Source of the DNA: Chara braunii
Taxonomy: Eukaryota > Streptophyta > Charophyceae > Charales > Characeae
NCBI GenBank assembly: GCA_003427395.1
Contig: BFEA01000123.1
Span: 1,846,685-1,869,431, forward strand
Direction: 5' to 3'
Length of the DNA: 22,747 bases
Within the stretch, counting starts at the first letter, position 1, and the number at the start of each line of letters is the position of its first letter. The position numbers were made by a program, and so were the translations under genes. Below the pieces are notes generated by a model. The model searched no databases and was not told where the DNA came from. It saw nothing but the letters and a program-made list of their open reading frames with translations. Positions 10,056 through 20,595 of this stretch are shown in pieces.

Positions 10056-10415
10056 CTACGTGTGTCACCATATCCAAAGCCCGCCACGCTTCGGATGCGC
10101 GACGATAGCTGGCAGCAACGCTCACGGTACCTCGCAGTTAATGGGTACAAAACAACGCAATTCTCCTACACTCCCTAATCAATCTCGTTTCCTTTTGCAA
10201 AGTTCCTTCCTGAAATGAATATTCAAATGTCGTTGAGGACATCCTTACTTGACCATATCCACCCTCTTATCCCTCCAAACCCTACGCTCCTCCCGAATAT
10301 AGCAACACATGCATCACCATATCCAAGGTCTGTCGCGCCTCGCATGAGCAGCGATGGCTTGGCAGCAGTGCTCACGGTACCACAAGCCTGTTGAGGTCAC
10401 TGGGCGTAAAACAGC
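10056..10415. repeat. Diverged duplication with 249-bp spacing
   Basis: CACCATATCCAA occurs at 10066 and 10315. Both copies continue with a GC-rich segment, then GGCAGCA, GCTCACGGTACC and a GGG(T/C)(A/G)(C/T)AAAACA(A/G)C motif. The copies span about 10056-10165 and 10305-10415. It is non-coding and not related to the array at 9105. Confidence 0.82.
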
Positions 10416-10734
10416 ACAATCCACCGGTTTTCCTTGCCGCTATGATGGGCACTGTTTCGTTAGAACCTATTGACCTATACTATGAAACGGTCTGTGACTA
10501 TGCTCTGCTGGGGTCGAGTAAATCAGACCGTACAAATCACCCAGCAGTCTCGTGACCACGCCATAAACCAAGGACATCAAGACACCCCACCCTCGCCCAG
10601 TCCCAGTATACGACAGCCATGGGCTACCCCTTGGGTGGTGCGCAGGCAGAGTCTGTAATAGCTTACATGCGTCATCCCAAGGGGGTGTATGTCCAGTCGT
10701 GCGTCACCCTAACGCCCTGCCGGTGTCCATGTGC

Positions 10735-10815
10735 AAGGTTGCGAGGTTTTGAACCCGCAACCTTATACCACAATGTGCATTTCGAACCGGTTCTCTAACC
10801 ACTGAGCTACATCAA
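10735..10815 (-). mobile_element. tRNA-derived SINE head or tRNA pseudogene
   Basis: On the minus strand, ATGTAGCTCAGTGGTTAGAG contains a perfect tRNA box A (TAGCTCAGTGG, 10799-10809). Box B (GGTTCAAAACC, 10745-10755) follows after 43 nt, inside a hairpin whose GGTTGCG arm pairs with CGCAACC. The acceptor stem does not pair and the A-B spacing is long for a tRNA, so this is better read as a SINE head or a decayed tRNA. A SINE body would extend left, perhaps to about 10560, but no tail is visible there. Confidence 0.55.
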
Positions 10816-10904
10816 CAACTGGCTAATCGTTGTTTCCGCTGACGGTTTTATAGCAGCAGATCCTGTTTCAACAGGTTGCATAAGCATTTGGTCACATTTG
10901 CTGA

Positions 10905-10908
<4 letters not shown>

Positions 10909-10936
<28 letters not shown>
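10909..10936 (-). repeat. Poly(A) tail of LINE B (T28 on plus strand)
   Basis: An uninterrupted 28-nt T run follows the 3' UTR directly, in the position and orientation expected for the tail of a minus-strand LINE. Confidence 0.88.
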
Positions 10937-10942
<6 letters not shown>

Positions 10943-11408
10943 ACTCGTGCAGTGCTAGAGGTGTTGTTCAAAACAGACACCACTAGCACCCGGGGAGAGG
11001 CTCCATCTATTGGTGGGGCGCATCACCTGCTGGGAAACACGCCCAACGTCCCTTGTACAATGATTCAGAAAATACAGAGAGCACCTGAGGACGAAAACAG
11101 AAATAAATCTGGGAAAAATATTGCCAGCATTGATTGCTCTGAGTCCAGAGGATTGACTGAGCAGGTACACCTGGACCACTCGTTTTCCCGCCCGTCACCC
11201 TCCAACCTTTCGGGTTGTCAAAACCAGCTTAAATCTCTGTTAGAAACTATCTCCCTTCCTCGATCTATGGCGTGGCGCAGAGTACCAAAGGGAGCCACTG
11301 GGGGCACCAGTGGTTCTTCCCTTCGCCTCCTCACCCGCCCCTCTATCTATTCCCGACCATACCCAAAATCCTTACAAAAAGATAGGGTTTATTAACTCCG
11401 AAGGACTA
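10937..11408 (-). other. LINE B 3' UTR
   Basis: About 470 nt lie between the ORF2 stop and the poly(A) tail. The block at about 11000-11053 (containing CCCCACCAATAGATGGAG on the minus strand) recurs at about 18283-18336 just before the LINE C tail, so it is a shared 3'-terminal module. Apparent plus-strand frames here start in the T28 run and are shadows. Confidence 0.8.
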
Positions 11409-14400
11409 TCAAATTCTAATCTCAAGGGCCAAAGGGTGTGGAGGAAAGGGGTCCGAAAACTCTTCTGCTGGTCTCATAGGAGTTTCTGGGCCGATCTCCA
11501 TCTAGTTCTTAAAAAGGAGGCGGTAGTCTCGGGGGAGGTTCCTTTCCATGTTGTCCTTACAAAGCCCCCTGTTAGTAAACTCGCCCTCTAACAATCGCAC
11601 CTCTGCCACCCATCCCCCTTGTTTCCCACCTAGCCAATCCTTGGGGAACCTTGAAATTCGGTGTCTAATGTCTTTTTTTCTGTGAAGGGAATCAAGAACC
11701 CTTTTGGTCTCTTCCCACTTCTGAGAGAGTTATAACTGAAAATGTTGTTTGAAATGTTCCCACCACTCCTCCCTTCCACTTTCACATGGTCAAGGACCAA
11801 GGTGCAACACTGCCACCATAGAATCCAGAGCACTGCCCGTCTGCCAAGGTGAAACATGTTGCTCACAAAGGTGTCGCTTTGGACTGCCAGACAGTGCCCA
11901 AGTAAGAGAGCTCTCCATTTCCATGGCCACGGAACTCCAATGACCATTTGTCTCCAAATCATGTCCCACCACCTCCATGTGAGTGTTGTTGCTAGGCATT
12001 TAAGGAAAATGTGTTCAATCGTCTCCGCTCTTTTCCGTGAGGGAAAGTTTCTGGTGCAGCACAAGCACCACAGGAGGACCTTGCTATGTTGTTCCAAATG
12101 TGAGTGGTCAATCATCCAATTATTTGTTGGTAGGCAGTGGTGTATTATCTTCCATTGGAGTGACGTGATCTTGGCTGGTTTGGTTTTGTAATTGTGGAAC
12201 CAACGTATGGGGGTCATGAGCTGCCTATCTATGTTCATATGCCTATGCCATTTGTCTATCACTACATCCTTCAGAATCCGTCGCGGTCGAAGCATCCTAT
12301 ATGTTGATTTCACGGACAGTTCAAATAACTCCATGTTATTACGTGCGCCTGTTACAGGGGGTCTGTTGGGGCTCCAAACCCATTCCTCAGGGTCCGGGGT
12401 AGCCGCTTAATCGGAGTCCCGGGGCAATAGGCTCGTCGCTCCTCCCCTTTTGTCCCGACTCTCATTCGATGTATTTACCATTTCCCAATCCACACGAAAG
12501 GGCCCCCGCTTCCCGTAAGGAGGTCATTTCTTCCTACCATATATTTTTCGATTAGAGCATCGTTTGTCCGTACTATATGAACCAGACCCACCCAACCATT
12601 TTTTCCTGCTTCCCCCACCCAGTCCCCCTCTCTAAGTGTACGCCCTTTTTGTAAGATAGGTAGCCAGCCAACCGGGAAGGCCGCCAAAATTTCATCAAAA
12701 GTTGCGTCAATGTTGTGGCAATAGCGCAGTACTGCCTTCAATTGTTCAAGGAGTATCCAATCGCTCCGATCATCATCCCAAATGTCACCTACCCGCATCA
12801 CCCCTTTTTATACCCAACCTTTCCATGGGGTATCCGAAGCACAGAAGATTCGGTTGTGTGAGTCCGTTATCCGGGTATTTCCAAATAGGGGTTGCCTTGC
12901 CACTTCCTCCCACTTCTCAGGGGCCCTCCTGTTTGGAGGGGGGAACTTCCTCCATGTTTTTATCATGTGGCCCCAACAGTCGTTGTTCGTCCCCGTCGTG
13001 CCTCGTGGTTTGCGTGGGATTTTCCAATATCGGTCGTCGAGCCAAGATAAGGGGTCGATTGATGTGTCGGCGTTGGGTGTCAGGTGTGCAATCTGTTCCA
13101 CGGCCAGGGGTCTCCATGGAAGGGGATTTTCAAAAATCAATCGGATGATCCACTGCAAGATTAGTGCCTGATTTTCTGTAGAGGGATCGAGGGTGCCCAA
13201 TCCTCCTTTAACTTTGGGCTGCACTACCGAGTCCCAAGCCACCCGACTGATTGTGTTAGTACTTTCGTTGTCCCATTTCCAGAGGAAAGCGGTCACTTTT
13301 CGTTTAAGGGATTTGAGGTCAGAAACACTTAGTGGCCAAAGCACGGATTTGTACCAAAGAGTTGTCAGCATTACATTGTTTATTACTAGGGTTCGTCAAA
13401 AAAATGATGTGCGTTTGTGATTCCACTGGGACAATTTTTCCAGGGTCGGAGTTGCAAGCCACTCGTAATTTTCCAGTGGGCAGCCTTGGGCTGTTATTTT
13501 GACTCCTAAAACACGAATGGGGATCTGAGGGGGTATTTAGGATATGTGCGGTTCATCTGGTGGGCGTCCTCCTTGGTGGTGGAGTCACCATCCCAACGTT
13601 TTCTGGCCCCAATTGATTGCAATGTCTGACAAGGAGCAAAAAAGGGTCATGAGTCGTTTTAATTCATCCATATTTTCTTTCATGGCCCCTACCATAACTG
13701 TAAGGTCATCCACAAATAAGGAACACACGGGAATCACTTCCTCCGGGATTCCTATTATCTGAATCCTTTGTAGGTTCCTATTATGACGGAGCTTAGCAGC
13801 TAAAGCCTCCATTACCACTTTAAAGAGGAAGGGGGCTATAGGGTCCCCTTGTCGAACCGATCTCTCTAAACGAACCTCCGGAGCCAGTAGACCATTCACC
13901 TGTACCAGTGTTGTTGCATTCTGGTGTCGGATCTGTATCCATCTTCTGAAGTCTGGTCCAAAGTTTAATTTCCTGAGGTACATATCTAGGAAGATCCAAT
14001 CAACATGATCATAGTTTTTTTCAAAGTCAAGGAAGATGACGGCGACGTTAGATGCAAAGTGTTGTGAAAGGTTGATGACCTCATTGACTAGCAAAATGTT
14101 TTCTTGGATGTTTCTTTTCCGGATAAAGCCTATTTGGGTTGGGTGGATGATATCTTTCATTACCTCGATCATTCTGTTAACGAGTGTCTTGGACAACATC
14201 TTGTATACTACCGTTAAGCGTGTGATCGGACGGTAATTTCGAATATTCATTTTGTCTTTTTTTTTTGAAGAAGAAGAGACATGACCCCTTACCCAAGCAT
14301 CTCCTCCATTTCCCCTGATTCCCAGACGGCCATAAGGTCATTGCTCAGGACTAGCTACATGGTTTCTCAAAATTCTTTGGGGAAACCATCCATGCCCGGG

Positions 14401-15982
14401 GTTTTCTCCTCATTCATTTGGAGGAGCGATGGCCATATTTCCTCCTTACCTACCGTTCTTTCGAGCCTATCCCTTTCCATTTGTGTAAGGCTCTTTTCCA
14501 TTGGACGGAGGAAATCTTCGATATCAGCCGCTCGACGGGGATCTTGCGGTTGTGGCACATGTGAAGAAAATAAATCATAATAGAAAGTTGCTATTTTCAT
14601 ACAATGTGTTGTGGAGGTCGCAACCTCATTTGTTATAGGGTCTAAAAAGGCTTCGATTATTGTGCAGTGTGCTCTATTTGATGCCAAACTGAAAAAAACG
14701 CGAGTCCATAGTACCTTTTGTGGTCCATTTGGTGAGTTTGCCTCTGATTCTAATACCTTGTCATCTGTGTTGTGCGTATCGTAAAAGTTGGTCATTCAAT
14801 TGTTGGATGGTAGGCATGTGGTCATTCGAGTTGTCCTAGGAGACTAGGTTTTGAAGTTATCTATGAACCTCTAAATTTTCTAATTTATAAGCATGACGCC
14901 GTTTCGCCATTAGTTTAGAAAAATCCACACATTTTTTCGCTAGGAAGAACATACCGTTTGTGAACCATCAGATGTCTGATTGGATATTATATCGCTGCTG
15001 CTTCCAATAGGCCCATACATCCCGTACGAAAAACTTGAAAACTAGTGTCCTTCAATAGTGATGTATTTAATTGTTAGAGCCTGGTCCTTGATCCGGCCTT
15101 TTACGAAACGAGAGGATTGTGCCACATGCGCAGTAATCCAGATCGGGGCCTCTTTTGGAACGTTGCCCGGGGTTGTTGGAGCGTAGGGACGTGTAAGTCC
15201 TCTCTGTAGGATGGAGGTATCCAAAGGAGTCTATAAGCCCGAGAGAGCTGCTTAGGTCCGCAATAGTCCGTTCATCCTCCTTTACATAACGCGGATAGTT
15301 CCCCTGGAGATTCCAACGGTCCAATCGCCTGTCGGGTGCAACGTTAAAGTCACCTGCTATAACCAAGGGAATACCCGGAGGGGGGAGGGAGCCGAGATGG
15401 TCGAAAAAAACATGACCTGTCTGTGGCTGAATTAGGGGCATAGACGCAGAAGAAACAAATTAATTCCAATTCTAGCATTCCAAGGACCGAGACCCACCGA
15501 CCTTGTTCTTCATTTGCTGCCCAGTGTACCACTTGCAAACGGGAGTCGGGTGGGACCTAGATGACCACTCCACTGGAGGCCGATGCTACTGCATATGCCT
15601 GATATATTTGGTGTGGCCATGCCAATTTATGAGCTTTGTGATGTTCTGGATGGTCCATCAGATGGGTCTCCTGGATACAAATAATATATGGCCATCTACG
15701 TCCCCCCACCCCTCGTAAAAGACCCCAAATGGCCTGGTTTTTAGTTGGGTTAAAGGATGTCAGACCATTAACATTAAGCGACCTCAGGTCGAGGTCCACA
15801 TCCTTAAGGGAACGTCTCCACATGGGGTTTCTACAATACAGCGTATCAATTTCGTCCATCAACACTCCGTTGTTTTCTCTGTTTCCCCGAGAGTGCGGTG
15901 CTACACCTTCTGCCAGGGTTTTTGGGACCAGTCCACCGTATTCAATAGACCATATCTTAGGACCTTCGAAATGCATGTGCAA
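11409..15982 (-). pseudogene. LINE B ORF2 (endonuclease, reverse transcriptase, zf-RVT), frameshifted
   Basis: Target-primed reverse transcription enzyme. Endonuclease: LNVNGL (Asn at about 15775), QETHL (Glu at about 15670), VYAPN, and GDFNVAPDRRLDRW (Asp at about 15351). A TAG at 15557-15559 stands where LINE A keeps Trp, and a frame slip lies in a T7 run at about 15405. RT: KTPGMDGF, NYRPIT (about 14235), LDFEKNYDHVDW (catalytic Asp about 14028), RQGDPIAPFLF, FVDD (13705-13716) and INWGQKT; all key RT residues are present. Thumb and linker follow (13371-12475). The zf-RVT-like domain (12334 onward) shows C90, C93, H108 and C113 of that frame (HIFLKC). A frameshift at about 11768 moves the C-terminus to another frame, with TAG at 11502-11504 (Trp in LINE C) and a terminal TGA at 11409-11411. 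Confidence 0.9.
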
Positions 15983-16876
15983 AGATCCTGTTCAGGCCAG
16001 AAAGGTCCGACTTTAAGATGATGTAGTGGGAGATCAATTAGCGCTTTGTGGTTGTACCAAATAAGACCTGAATCCTTGTCCTCTTCAAAGAGGATATATA
16101 GATCCATAGAGGCGACGTGTGTGAGTCCCTCGAATTGAGGAAGGGTTGCAACCACTCATGTGGGGTAGTATTTGCTGAGGAGGGTCTCCGTTTGCCGTCT
16201 GAAATCTTCGTCCCTCAGACTTGGGAGGGACCAGATATTGTAAAATCTTCATCCTGGCAATGTGACCCCTCCCTGATTCGGGGACAAGCCGATCTCCATT
16301 CTGTTAACAGTCCGCCTCAAGGGGATTAATACGGATTATTGCGACCCCATCTGCATCGAGAGGGGTTTCTAGTATTGCACTGTCGCAACTAGCTGCCTCA
16401 CCTTTTTCATCCATTGTACGACCCTTGCCTCCGTACCCCGAGTTTCACTAATCTCCGTTTGGTCCCCATCCGGTGTGTTCGAGGCTATCTGGTGCATTGG
16501 GGGGTGGAATTGCAGCGTAGTGATATGCCTAATCCTTTGAAATATTTTCGGCCATGTGATGTGGGAGGGGGGCCCCACTTCCACGGTGCCCCTCAGGGTA
16601 GGGTTATTGTCTAACATAGCAAATAATTGAACATATGTGTGGTCCCAGAACTCCTGAGGGGACTCAATGAATTGTGCCTGTAGTCCCTCCATTGGCCAGC
16701 CTACGATTGCACGTAGTTTCTGCTTATTATCCATATCCTCTAGGGGGCCTCCTGTTTCCTCTGGTTGGTCCAAATCCATCGCCACCACATCAAGGGGGGG
16801 GGGAAGCGGGTCCGGGGGCACTTCTACTTCCATAGGCTGCGGGCCGAAAGCGTCTACAAAATGATCCGTGTCCTCC

Positions 16877-17119
16877 TTTGCTTCTGACCGTGTCTGTCCC
16901 CCCTTCCCCTGTGCCCCACTTTCTTTTGGGGGGGTTGATTTGTCCCCCTTTATTTCTGTCTGCATCAGTCCCCCCTTCCCCCGTCTCCCTACTTGTGGAT
17001 CGTCCTTTGTCCCTAATTTCATTCAGGGGGATGTTGTGTCCCCCTTTGCTTCTATCTACGTCCGTCCCCTCTTCTCTTGAGCCTCTGTTCTCTTTAGGGA
17101 AGTTGATTTGTCTCCCCCG
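16877..17119 (-). repeat. Internal ORF1 repeat of LINE B (three units)
   Basis: Three diverged units begin at about 16877, 16949 and 17045, with plus-strand landmarks TTTGCTTCT or TTTATTTCT followed by GTCCCCCCTTCCCC-like runs. In the ORF1 frame two units read GKGGLMQTEIKGD and GKGGQTRSEAKED, that is, short charged, glycine-rich repeats. They lie between the CCHC knuckle and the FVDAFGPQPM block. LINE A has no obvious counterpart. Confidence 0.75.
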
Positions 17120-18262
17120 GTCTCTTGTGAATCATCAATGTACTCGTGAAGTGTGGCCTGGGCTGTTGGTACTAAGGTTTGAAGGTGCGTAGCTGAAATT
17201 TTGAAGAGTCATTGGAGGACCTCTTCCCAGCTAATATCCGAAGGTAGACCTTCCTCCACAAGCCTTTTTACCATAGGGCTGACTTATGGGGCCAAGGTTA
17301 ACTGCGTATGAGCCTGCCCCTAGAAGTTGCGCGAGACATTTGTGAAGTGGAGTTGTAAACCTCTCATTATCCAATCCAAGAGCAACCCCATTTTTCTCCT
17401 CCGGATTTGACAGGGAGGGGATAATGGGTTTTCTTTTCCTACCACTGAGGGGGCCAGGACTATGTCGTACGGATCTTGGGGGTTTTGTTAAGTCGGTGTT
17501 CCCCCTTCTGCCAACCTTAGCTTCCCCTTCTACTGATATATGCTACTCTTCGATTGCGGTGTTTCGTGAAATGCCTGCCCCTTGTCCTGTCTGCATCTCC
17601 TTTGTGTCTGAGTCTTTAGGCCCTTCATTTTCCGGATCTTCTGTGGAGACGTCCCTGAGAATTGCAAATCTGTTGTGGCGTCTTCATGACAGTAGGCCTA
17701 GCTCCTGTGGTTGAGTCGGCTTCCTTGAGAAATCCGGGTCTTTCTGTACCTTCTGGGTATTAATGACCTGGTCGACGGTCTTTTCCGGAACCAAAGAACT
17801 GTTTTGTATATAGCCCCCCAGGTCCGGGCTGCGGCTCTTTCCTCGGGTGTCCAAGGTGGCGGCCACATCTCCTCGTTGCTGCATGGAAGGGAGGCTTGCT
17901 TTGGGGGGAAATCCGGGAGGTGCAGGTGCGCTCCACTGTTTTGGGTGGTGTCCAAGAGGGTGGGGGTCTGGCGCTCCAGTCAGGTTCCCCCTTTTGGTCC
18001 CAGGACCATCCTATGATCTTCCCCTCGTCGTCCCTTTTGTCTATATAGACCCACCCTTCATGCCCCGGGTCGACTGTTCTCCACTGCGTACTCCTGAACG
18101 GATCCTGAGTGAGGCATCCTGTGATTCACGTCTGGTTACTCAGGTGGTGGGGAAAGGTTGATTTCGTGTACAAGTGTCCATAAGCCTGACACTTGAAGCA
18201 CCACGACCTTAATTTGTGGGCCGTATGAATTTCCACTTCTCTATCCCCCACATGGAATGGGA

Positions 18263-18868
18263 TTTTTTTTTGACAAACCAAACTCCATCTATTGGTGGGG
18301 AGTGTCACCTGCTGGAAACCGGGTCCAGCGTCCCATAAATACATCTCTTAAAACCTTGAATATAAACCATAATAATAAATTGTTGTGTTGAAATTTGTGC
18401 CTCTTCACCCTAATCAGGGCGCCTGAAAAACATGTCATGCCAAGCACTAGATCAACCCCCTTTGTATCAACAGAATAACCAAAAGCGAGGTTACCAGAAC
18501 TAAGGATTCACTCATATCCATACCAAGATCTGGGAACCAAACATAGATTCGATGGAGGAAAAGGATCAGGGAAATTCATCGGAGGCCTTAATGGAATAGC
18601 AGGATCAACTTCCATCCAGTCATTGAAGATCAAGCGGTAGTTCCTCTGAAACTCAACCTGATCATTTTCTTGTGTTCCCTCCCATTGCACCCGCCCTAAC
18701 CTCCCTCCCTTATCCCCCCCAAGCCAGCTTTGATTAAATGATTTAATGTGTTGCAGGATTTCTTTTTTCTGTTTCAGATGTTGTATTTTTTCTTTTAGTC
18801 CTTCCCATTTGGTAGTAATCTCCGTTTGAATATGTAGCTTAATGGTTTCAAAAACTTTGGCCCATCCA
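18263..18868 (-). mobile_element. LINE C: 5'-truncated LINE nested in ORF1 of LINE B
   Basis: An extra segment of about 605 bp splits the ORF1 motif LDDII|PFHVGD; LINE A reads LDDVIPYRVGG without a break. On the minus strand it begins in coding sequence at WAKVF, ends a frame at 18508, continues about 235 nt as a 3' UTR, and stops in A9 (18263-18271). Its C-terminal protein matches the end of LINE B ORF2, and its last ~55 nt match the LINE B 3' UTR. This is the classic result of incomplete reverse transcription. Any target-site duplication is 3 bp or less, short for an L1-type insertion. Confidence 0.88.
18508..18866 (-). pseudogene. LINE C ORF2 C-terminal fragment
   Basis: About 118 codons are open to a natural TGA (18508-18510). 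The order of shared features with LINE B ORF2 (minus strand, about 11760-11409) is W-x-x-x-F, KWE, KK, SWLGG versus DWLGG, NYRLIF versus DYRLLF, WMEVDP versus a stop followed by MEIGP, and a final DPFPP. The lysine-rich first half could form a coiled coil. Its function is unknown; it is the region after the zf-RVT domain. The fragment itself has no stop or frameshift, so LINE C looks younger than its host, but without the RT it is inert. Confidence 0.85.
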
Positions 18869-19632
18869 ATTATGTCATCAAGGGAGAAGGCTGAGAAGGG
18901 ACATCCTGGCAGGAGGTCGATTGCCAGCATCAAATAGTCGTCTCATTTAGCGATGTGAGGGGGCAGGGGGTCAATGAAATCAAGAATGTCAAACTTCTCA
19001 CCGAAGTCCTGCACGAAAGCAGCCTGAACTTCAATGGGGATATGGCGGAATTCCACCCAAAAGTGTTCCGCCATTAGTTGAACCCGCCTTTCCTCAGGGT
19101 GTTGTTGACGTGGGGGCCCCCAAGGATAAATACGAACCTCGGACCTGTCGCACCTGATCGCGCGCCAGACGTCCATTGTACGTTTGTCCCCTTCGTGTCT
19201 ACTGATCACCGTGACAGTTGTCGATGTGATTGGTTGGAGCAAAAGAAGATCCCGAGCTTCCTCCATACCCCCCCTAAGGGATGGCAGTCGCTTCCGTATC
19301 CACCCCACTTTCTCATTGGTGGATTTGAACGCGGCATCGTCGTGGAATACCCAGTTGCTGGCATGGGATTTATACAATTCCTTTCTGCTCTGCACCCTCT
19401 CTCCAGGGAGAGACTTGATCATGGCAGACCTCCCACCTTGATTGATTACCTTTGACTCAGATGGTGTGAGCATGTGGGAGATGAAAAAAGCTCCAGCCGA
19501 TGACAAACTGTCCGACGGGATCTTCCACTCCCTTTCTTCCCCTTCCCCCTCCCGATGAATTGAAATTGTTTGTCCCGCATGTGGTTTGCAAAGGCGGGTT
19601 GCCCATGAGGGGGAGGAGGAGGGGGAGGAGGA

Positions 19633-19668
19633 GGGGGGGGGGCCTGGGGGGGGGGGGGGGGGGGGGGG
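19633..19668. repeat. Poly-G tracts (G10 and G23)
   Basis: Two G runs are separated by CCT. On the minus strand they encode a proline stretch near the start of LINE B ORF1, and the ORF1 frame changes after this point. The length may be a sequencing or assembly error. Confidence 0.95.
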
Positions 19669-19753
19669 TCCCTGTTGTTTCTCCCTGTTCTGGTTGGCTG
19701 TCTATACCGCCACCTGTACCTGAGTGTCCTGAGGGGGGGGCTTTGATTGCCAT

Positions 19754-20008
19754 GCTAGTCTTCGGGAGCTATGTTGTCGTACCGCCCCTCTGTAAAACAG
19801 GGTAGAATCCAACTTGTTTGCGCCCGTTGGTTTCTGCGGCGCATTCTGGCCTTATCCCGGTCAGTGGTCATGCTTGCCCTCTCACCTACTCCCCTCCTAC
19901 CTTCTGGATGCTTCGCCGCATGTCTGTTAGAAATGATTTTTTAATATTTATTTAGGTGGCCAGTACACCAGGAGAGTGGGTAGCATCCACAATCAGTCCC
20001 AGACTCTG
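19754..20008. other. Possible 5' leader of LINE B, otherwise unassigned
   Basis: No gene is recognisable. On the minus strand an ATG at 19842-19844 opens a short Arg-rich frame that closes before 19753, and an in-frame stop lies just upstream of the ATG at 19753. The sequence turns AT-rich at about 19935-19955 (TTTTTTAATATTTATTTAGG), a plausible limit of the element. Confidence 0.35.
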
Positions 20009-20062
20009 TGACAGCCAAGAGGCGAATCCTGTGCTGTGTGCCGTAACAGTCAATTTGACTCA
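20009..20062. repeat. Direct repeat, left copy (partner at 21690)
   Basis: GTGACAGCCAAG, then GAATCCTGTGCTGTGTG and AACAGTCAATTT, recur at about 21690-21758 with a 25-nt insertion of GATTTAAAGA-type sequence. The spacing is about 1.68 kb. The two copies flank the internally duplicated region. Confidence 0.75.
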
Positions 20063-20225
20063 CGACAGTTCAACTTCGCAAGTGAGGAATACTGCCCACT
20101 GACCCTGACGTCGTGATTACTCAGAAGCTGAGACTATCGTCCAAGCAGAAGATCAAAACGCCGAACACAAGAAGTGGGATTCAAATCAGCCTGAAGACCC
20201 GATTCTTCGAAGTGTCGATACTGGT

Positions 20226-20291
20226 GACGTACATCTGGCACTAAATGTCGAAACCGGGGACGTGTACCTGGCACTAAACGACGGAACTCGT
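20226..20291. repeat. 33-bp tandem duplication
   Basis: GACGTACATCTGGCACTAAA (20226) is followed 33 bp later by GACGTGTACCTGGCACTAAA (20259). It is non-coding. Confidence 0.88.
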
Positions 20292-20595
20292 GCGGCTATC
20301 TGAACGAGACCTGGGGAGTTTTTTCACGCGGTGAAACTCTCACCGTACAGATTAAGAGGTAGAACAATTGACTTTATATTTTTTCAAAAGTTTTTGGGCC
20401 TACGCAGGTCTGCGTGAGCAGGTCTGAAATAGGCGGGAAAAAGTTTTTTTGCAAACGTTTTTTCATGGTACTAGTAAGTTAGTGCGGCAAATCTTTTACT
20501 TCTTTACTACTTATAGGAAGGCCGAGGGAGTGCTCGGCCGCAGTCTGAGCGAGACTGGGGAAGAAGGACTGTCTGGGTGTATGGAACGCCGGGCG

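Larger units (their letters stand above)
10909..19753 (-). mobile_element. LINE B: near-complete L1-like retrotransposon
   Basis: Leftward on the minus strand the element shows ORF1 (ATG at 19753, or an alternative start further right), ORF2 with endonuclease, RT and zf-RVT domains ending at 11409, a 3' UTR of about 470 nt and a pure 28-nt poly(A) tail (T28 on the plus strand, 10909-10936). A nested LINE C interrupts ORF1 (18263-18868). The 5' end is not defined and may reach about 19930; I could not find a target-site duplication. Frameshifts and stops in both ORFs show it is not autonomous now. The clean 28-nt tail contrasts with the decayed coding region. Confidence 0.9.
15901..19753 (-). 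pseudogene. LINE B ORF1 (gag-like protein), interrupted by LINE C
   Basis: From the ATG at 19753 the protein begins MAIKAPPSGHSGTGGG and enters a proline run encoded by the G23/G10 tracts (19633-19668), where the frame is lost. The next frame carries WKIPSDSLSSAGAFFISHM and the DUF4283-like core to a TGA at 18943-18945, which stands where LINE A has Arg. LINE C then splits the protein between LDDII and PFHVGD. A CCHC-type knuckle start (CFKCQAYGH, about 18174-18200) follows, without a visible last Cys. Conserved downstream blocks include WRTVDPGHEGWVYI (about 18090-18040), FVDAFGPQPM (about 16860), EFWDHTYVQL (about 16645) and FEEDKDSGLIW ending near 16050. The last frame closes at 15901 and overlaps the first ORF2 frame, which opens by 15982. 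Confidence 0.8.

Noticed and set aside
10735-10815. Functional tRNA gene
   Set aside because: Boxes A and B are present, but the acceptor stem does not pair and the spacing is too long for an ordinary tRNA.
10898-11395. 165-codon plus-strand frame
   Set aside because: It starts in the T28 run as a phenylalanine stretch and runs antisense to the LINE B 3' UTR. It is a shadow.
11749-12410. Plus-strand frames opposite LINE B ORF2 C-terminus
   Set aside because: They are antisense to the zf-RVT-like coding region, which has clear homologous motifs on the minus strand.
18126-18344. 72-codon minus-strand frame read as one protein
   Set aside because: It is an accidental fusion of the LINE C 3' UTR and poly(A) tail with the LINE B ORF1 knuckle region.
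18508-18933. Retrocopied host gene fragment in the 605-bp insert
   Set aside because: I first considered this because the frame looked unlike RT domains. It matches the out-of-frame C-terminus of LINE B ORF2 block by block, so it is LINE sequence. The part to the right of about 18868 is LINE B ORF1.
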